The notes under the pieces: model-generated | Told to the model about the DNA's origin: nothing | The model's input: the letters and a program-made list of their open reading frames with translations, nothing else | Database searches by the model: none | Source of the DNA: Lentibacter algarum | GTDB taxonomy: Bacteria; Pseudomonadota; Alphaproteobacteria; Rhodobacterales; Rhodobacteraceae | Direction of reading: 5' to 3' | NCBI RefSeq assembly: GCF_040580765.1 | Contig: NZ_CP158687.1 | Location: forward strand, 1,302,001 to 1,366,000 | Length of the DNA stretch: 64,000 nt | Shown: one piece after another, positions 60,333 through 64,000 of the stretch | Layout of the letters: every line of letters begins with the position of its first letter | Numbering within the stretch: the first letter of the stretch is position 1 | Position numbers and translations under genes: made by a program

Positions 60333-60475
60333 AGATGCGTCGCAAGGGGGATCTGCCCCAGAAAATCTGTGCCTGTTGTGGAAAGCCGTTTGATTGGCGA
60401 AAAAAATGGGAAAAAGTCTGGGCGGAAGTTCGCTATTGCTCTGAGCGGTGTAAGAGAGAACGCCGTCAGAAATGA
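60329..60475 (+). CDS. DUF2256 zinc-ribbon-like small protein
   Basis: This 48-residue protein ([20 protein letters not shown], then [20 protein letters not shown]) fits DUF2256: KGDLPxKxCxxCxxPFxWRKKW with CxxC and YCSxRC. It overlaps the photolyase stop by 4 bp. This family is often found beside or fused to photolyase/cryptochrome genes; function unknown. Confidence 0.88.
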   Translation: MKMRRKGDLPQKICACCGKPFDWRKKWEKVWAEVRYCSERCKRERRQK

Positions 60476-60531
60476 GGCGTTGCCTTGACCGCTCGGGGCG
60501 CTAGTCTGACCACAAAAGGGAGAGAATTGAT

Positions 60532-61368
60532 ATGAAGCTTTTACGCGTTGGGCCTGTGGGCCAAGAAAAGCCAGCCTGTCTGGATGCGACGGGTGTGATC
60601 CGCGATCTAACAGGCGTGGCTACCGACTTTGAAGGTGAGGGCGTATCTCTCGACGCGCTTGAGGCTTTGAAGGGCGTTGATTTGACGGCACTACCTGCCG
60701 TTGAGGGCAACTCACGGATTGGTGCGGCTGTTGCACGGGTCGAAACGTTTTATGCGATCGGCTTGAACTATGCGCAACATGCGGCTGAAGCTGGTATGGA
60801 GCCACCTAAAGAGCCGATTTTGTTTAATAAATCCGCTTCTTGCCTTGCTGGGCCGAATGATCCGCTGACCTTGCCCAAGGGCTCTGAGAAGAGCGATTGG
60901 GAAGTCGAACTCGGGGTCGTTATTGGCAAACGTGCGCAGAATGTCAGCGTCGAAGAGGCTCTGAGTTATGTGGCAGGCTATTGTGTGATCAATGACGTGT
61001 CAGAGCGTGCCTACCAGATTGAGCGTGGGGGGCAGTGGACGAAGGGCAAGTCGGCTCCTGGCTTTGGCCCTGTTGGGCCTTATTTGGTCACAGCGGATGA
61101 GGTGCCTGATCCGCAGGCGCTTGGGCTGCGGTTGAGTCTTAACGGCGAAATGGTGCAGGATAATTTTACGTCAGATATGATTTTCTCAGTTGCTGAAATA
61201 ATTTCACATATGAGCGAGTTTATGGCGCTTGTGCCGGGTGATGTCATCGCGACCGGGACACCTGAAGGCGTTGGCATGGGTATGAAGCCACAGCGCTTCT
61301 TGCGCGTGGGCGATGTGATGGAACTTGAGATCGACGGGCTTGGTAGCCAGCGCACCGAAGTGATTTAA
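60532..61368 (+). CDS. Fumarylacetoacetate hydrolase family protein
   Basis: This 278-residue protein has the FAH catalytic core: YAIGLNYAQHAAEAGMEPP, ILFNKSASCLAGPNDPL, DWEVELGVVIGKRAQN (metal-binding Glu residues) and PGDVIATGTPEGVGMGMKP. The family cleaves or decarboxylates 2-oxo acids and acylpyruvates, using Mg or Mn. The exact substrate cannot be told. The ATG follows GGGAGAG. A terminator follows. Confidence 0.9.
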   Translation: MKLLRVGPVGQEKPACLDATGVIRDLTGVATDFEGEGVSLDALEALKGVDLTALPAVEGNSRIGAAVARVETFYAIGLNYAQHAAEAGMEPPKEPILFNKSASCLAGPNDPLTLPKGSEKSDWEVELGVVIGKRAQNVSVEEALSYVAGYCVINDVSERAYQIERGGQWTKGKSAPGFGPVGPYLVTADEVPDPQALGLRLSLNGEMVQDNFTSDMIFSVAEIISHMSEFMALVPGDVIATGTPEGVGMGMKPQRFLRVGDVMELEIDGLGSQRTEVI

Positions 61369-61370
61369 AA

Positions 61371-61402
61371 CAAAAAACGCGGCCCAAAGGGGCCGCGTTT
61401 TT
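61371..61402. terminator. Bidirectional rho-independent terminator
   Basis: AAAAAACGCGGCCC-AAA-GGGGCCGCGTTTTT lies between the convergent FAH and glutaredoxin genes. It has an A-tract on one side and T-tract on the other, so it can act on both strands. Confidence 0.93.
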
Positions 61403-61424
61403 GCGATCTAAATATGCGTGAAGT

Positions 61425-61787
61425 TTATGCGTTGGCTTCACGGATTTTGTTGGCTGCGTCTTTGTCAAACGCTACACTGTTGTCTTCAAACAGCGTATCA
61501 AGTTCACCCGAGAGCATCATCTCAGTGATGATGTCGCAACCGCCTACAAACTCGCCTTTAACATAGAGTTGTGGAACTGTTGGCCAATCGGAGTAGTCTT
61601 TGACGCCTTGGCGAATGGCTTCATCCGCCAGAACGTTTACGTCTTGATAGTCAACGCTCATAAAATTAAGCACGCCCGCGACGCGTGAAGAAAAACCACA
61701 TTGCGGCATTTCTTTTGTGCCTTTCATGTAGAGCACAACATCGTTGGATTTGACGGTTTGATCAATCTGGGTTTTTGCATCGGTCAT
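61425..61787 (-). CDS. grxD: Monothiol glutaredoxin (Grx4/GrxD type)
   Basis: This 120-residue protein has the CGFS active site (Cys 30), KGTKEMPQCGFS, WPTVPQLYVKGEFVGGCDII (glutathione-binding TVP and GG) and EMMLSGEL. CGFS glutaredoxins carry [2Fe-2S] clusters, often with BolA proteins, and the gene lies 11 bp after bolA on the same strand, supporting a functional pair. Confidence 0.94.
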   Translation of the reverse strand: MTDAKTQIDQTVKSNDVVLYMKGTKEMPQCGFSSRVAGVLNFMSVDYQDVNVLADEAIRQGVKDYSDWPTVPQLYVKGEFVGGCDIITEMMLSGELDTLFEDNSVAFDKDAANKIREANA

Positions 61788-61798
61788 GATTGTCTCGC

Positions 61799-62035
61799 TT
61801 ATTCGGGGGCTTTTGTTGTGAGGGCAAGCGCGTGGAGCTCGCCATTGGGGCCGTCCATTTTGCCTTGTAGGGCGGCATAGACAGCGCGTTGTTGCTGAAC
61901 GCGGTTCTTACTGCGGAAGCTTTCGTCAATGACCATAGCTGACATGTGAACACCGTCGCTGCCCGCGACTGTGATCTCCGCATCTGGAAAGGCTGCGCGC
62001 AGGATTGTCTCAAGTTCGTCTGCGTGGATCGCCAT
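61799..62035 (-). CDS. bolA: BolA-family protein
   Basis: This 78-residue protein has LETILRAAFPDAEITVAGSD, GVHMSAMVIDESFRSKNRVQ and HALALTTKAPE. It matches the BolA fold with a conserved His near the C-terminus. BolA pairs with CGFS glutaredoxin to hold [2Fe-2S] clusters. It has a GGAGAG site. Confidence 0.92.
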   Translation of the reverse strand: MAIHADELETILRAAFPDAEITVAGSDGVHMSAMVIDESFRSKNRVQQQRAVYAALQGKMDGPNGELHALALTTKAPE

Positions 62036-62099
62036 GTCTTTCTCTCCTTAGGTCGCTTCACAAAAGATGTAAGCTCGATGTCGCTTTTGCGCAAGCGGC

Positions 62100-64000
62100 T
62101 CAGGCAAAGGTTTCCGCGAAGCTGTTGCGGTAAATGTTGCGCAACTCTTCGAGTGGGGCTGTGATTGCGCCGAATGTTATGTCAGTGCCAGTGAACTTAC
62201 CCACCGATGTAATTGGCACACCCGCCCGCATGGCCGCGCCCATGAGGGCTTCTGCTTGATCAAAGTTGCAAGCCACAAGGTAGCGCGCCTGATCCTCGCC
62301 AAAGAGCTCTTGCGTGTTTTCACTGTCGATTTGAACGCCAACATTTGAAGCTTCGGCCATTTCGAAAGCTGCCATGGCGAGGCCACCGTCAGAAAGATCA
62401 AGGCAGGCTGTGATCCATTCGTGGTGATCGCGGATAAAATCACCGTTGCGCTTTTCGGCAGCAAGATCAACGGCTGGGGCGTCGCCTTCTACGCGGTTGA
62501 ACACTTCAGCAAGAAGGGCCGATTGGCCAAGGTGGCCTTCGGTATCGCCGATCAGAAGCGCAACATGGCCTTCGCGCGCTTGGCCTAAAATTGCTTGGTC
62601 TTCGTGGGCGATGAGGCCTACGGCAGCGATCGTCGGAGTGGGAAGAATGCCTGTACCGTCTGTTTCGTTGTAGAGGCTGACATTGCCTGAAACGATTGGC
62701 ATATCAAGTGCGAGAACCGCTTCGCCGATCCCTTGGATTGCGCCAACGAATTGGCCCATGATCTCTGGCTTCTCGGGGTTACCGAAGTTGAGGTTGTCAG
62801 TGCTTGCAAGAGGCTTTGCGCCTGCAGCTGTCAAGTTTCGGTAGGCTTCAGCTACGGCTTGTTTACCGCCTTCAACGGGGTTGGCCATAACATAACGAGG
62901 TGTAACATCAGAGGTAAATGCTAGCAGCTTGTCTGTACCGTGAACACGTACAACGCCTGCGCCAAATCCTGGTGTGCGAACTGTATCGGCCATCACCATT
63001 GTGTCATATTGCTCATAGATCCACTGCTTGCCTGCGTAGTTTGGCGAGGCGAGAAGAGCCTTGAGGCCATCGACTGGATCAACCTGCGGCACATCGCTGT
63101 TGACGAGCGGTGTTGCAGCGGGTGTCGCAACCCATGGGCGATCATATTCGGGTGCGGAACCTGAGAGTGTTGCGAGGGGCAAGTCTGCCTTGAGCTCGTT
63201 GCCGTGCATAATGATGAAGCGGTCTTCAGCAATGGTTTCGCCGACAATGGCAAAATCAAGATCCCACTTTACAAATACAGCGCGCGCTTCGGCTTCCAGC
63301 GCTGGATTGAGAACCATCAACATGCGCTCCTGAGATTCTGACAACATCATCTCGTAGGCTGTCATATCTTTTTCGCGTTGTGGCACATCGTTGAGCTGGA
63401 GGCGCACACCAAGGCCGCCTTTGTCGCCCATTTCAACAGCTGAGCAGGTGAGGCCAGCGGCGCCCATGTCTTGAATTGAGATCACAGCCCCTGTGGCCAT
63501 CAGCTCGAGCGTTGCCTCCATGAGGCGCTTTTCTGTGAAGGGGTCGCCAACCTGAACAGTCGGGCGTTTTTCCTCAATCGTCTCGTCAAACTCGGCTGAG
63601 GCCATCGTCGCGCCGCCGACACCGTCGCGGCCTGTTTTGGCTCCGAGATAAACAACGGGCATACCGACGCCAGAGGCGGCGGAGTAAAAAATCTTGTCTG
63701 CATCGGCGAGACCCGCGGCAAAAGCATTCACAAGGCAGTTGCCATTATAGGCAGGATCAAAGCGGACTTCGCCGCCGACGGTGGGGACGCCGAAACAGTT
63801 GCCGTAGCCACCGATACCCTCGACCACGCCGTGAACGAGCTGGCGTGTTTTGGGGTGATCTTTTTCACCAAAACTAAGCGAGTTCATCGCGGCAATAGGG
63901 CGGGCGCCCATCGTAAACACGTCACGCAGAATGCCGCCCACACCTGTAGCTGCGCCTTGGTAGGGTTCGATGTAGCTCGGGTGGTTATGACTTTCCATTT
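62100..64000 (-). CDS. purL: Phosphoribosylformylglycinamidine synthase subunit PurL (C-terminal part)
   Basis: About 633 residues are visible and the N-terminus lies beyond the window. It catalyses the ATP-dependent FGAR to FGAM step of purine synthesis together with PurQ and PurS. Signatures are [59 protein letters not shown], and in the second half [20 protein letters not shown] and [10 protein letters not shown]. It is the small PurL form (about 720 residues when complete). Confidence 0.96.
   Translation of the reverse strand, partial: MESHNHPSYIEPYQGAATGVGGILRDVFTMGARPIAAMNSLSFGEKDHPKTRQLVHGVVEGIGGYGNCFGVPTVGGEVRFDPAYNGNCLVNAFAAGLADADKIFYSAASGVGMPVVYLGAKTGRDGVGGATMASAEFDETIEEKRPTVQVGDPFTEKRLMEATLELMATGAVISIQDMGAAGLTCSAVEMGDKGGLGVRLQLNDVPQREKDMTAYEMMLSESQERMLMVLNPALEAEARAVFVKWDLDFAIVGETIAEDRFIIMHGNELKADLPLATLSGSAPEYDRPWVATPAATPLVNSDVPQVDPVDGLKALLASPNYAGKQWIYEQYDTMVMADTVRTPGFGAGVVRVHGTDKLLAFTSDVTPRYVMANPVEGGKQAVAEAYRNLTAAGAKPLASTDNLNFGNPEKPEIMGQFVGAIQGIGEAVLALDMPIVSGNVSLYNETDGTGILPTPTIAAVGLIAHEDQAILGQAREGHVALLIGDTEGHLGQSALLAEVFNRVEGDAPAVDLAAEKRNGDFIRDHHEWITACLDLSDGGLAMAAFEMAEASNVGVQIDSENTQELFGEDQARYLVACNFDQAEALMGAAMRAGVPITSVGKFTGTDITFGAITAPLEELRNIYRNSFAETFA

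Overview
The window is a chromosomal segment of a marine-type alphaproteobacterium, most likely Rhodobacterales (roseobacter group). The core protein families, moderate GC and a Rhodobacter-style Fla1 flagellar system point that way; the assignment is inference, because no rRNA gene is present. About 55 kb of the 64 kb is one large flagellar gene cluster.

Layout. 1-3001: end of the hook/junction operon (flgK, flgL, a flagellar lytic transglycosylase). 2998-4707: ClC chloride-channel-like gene on the other strand. 4835-8229: a solo hook/rod-family gene, small unknown genes, fliS and a fliL-like gene. 8522-25911: fleT-fliEFGHIJ, fliKLMN, fliOPQR-flhB, four small membrane or Cys-rich genes of unknown role, and two tandem cNMP-domain-like proteins. 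25908-27380: rpoN. 27751-37803: two flagellin genes separated by a small integrase-bearing accessory segment, followed by a dead IS1595-type element. 37838-40033: unknown membrane-anchored protein, Kv-type channel, DUF1566-like protein. 40232-45082: motA/motB (PomAB-like), fliD, fleQ. 45285-49849: NHLP-like protein, Sel1-repeat protein, then the minus-strand operon flgP-flgT-flgA-flgM-flgN-DUF2802-like. 50112-55301: flhA-flhF-flhG-fliA. 55350-56673: decayed IS3 element. 56671-64000: photolyase/cryptochrome pair, DUF2256, FAH-family hydrolase, monothiol glutaredoxin, BolA and purL (running off the window).

Regulation. I read six good sigma-54 promoters (GG-N10-GC, TGGCAC/TTGCA type). They sit before the flgE/F/G-like gene, fleT, fliK, fliO, flhA and flgP. 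Together with rpoN, a FleQ lacking a receiver domain, a FleT lacking a DNA-binding domain, FliA and FlgM, this is the hierarchy known for the Rhodobacter sphaeroides Fla1 flagellum. PomAB-like stator proteins and FlgT/FlgP (Vibrio H-ring families) fit the known view that Fla1 came from a gammaproteobacterium.

Most interesting locus. Between 27763 and 34295 a tyrosine recombinase, a WYL regulator, an XRE regulator and a four-gene unknown operon lie between two flagellin genes. The two flagellins share an identical 26-bp block exactly where their 5' ends stop being alike. Downstream flagellin fliC2 lacks a normal start and ribosome binding site. Precise recombination across that block would restore a canonical start on fliC2. 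This suggests an integrative element that inserts in the flagellin 5' end, carries its own flagellin and so swaps the expressed filament protein. Two unrelated arrays of 21-bp-spaced direct repeats and a 654-bp direct repeat belong to the same locus.
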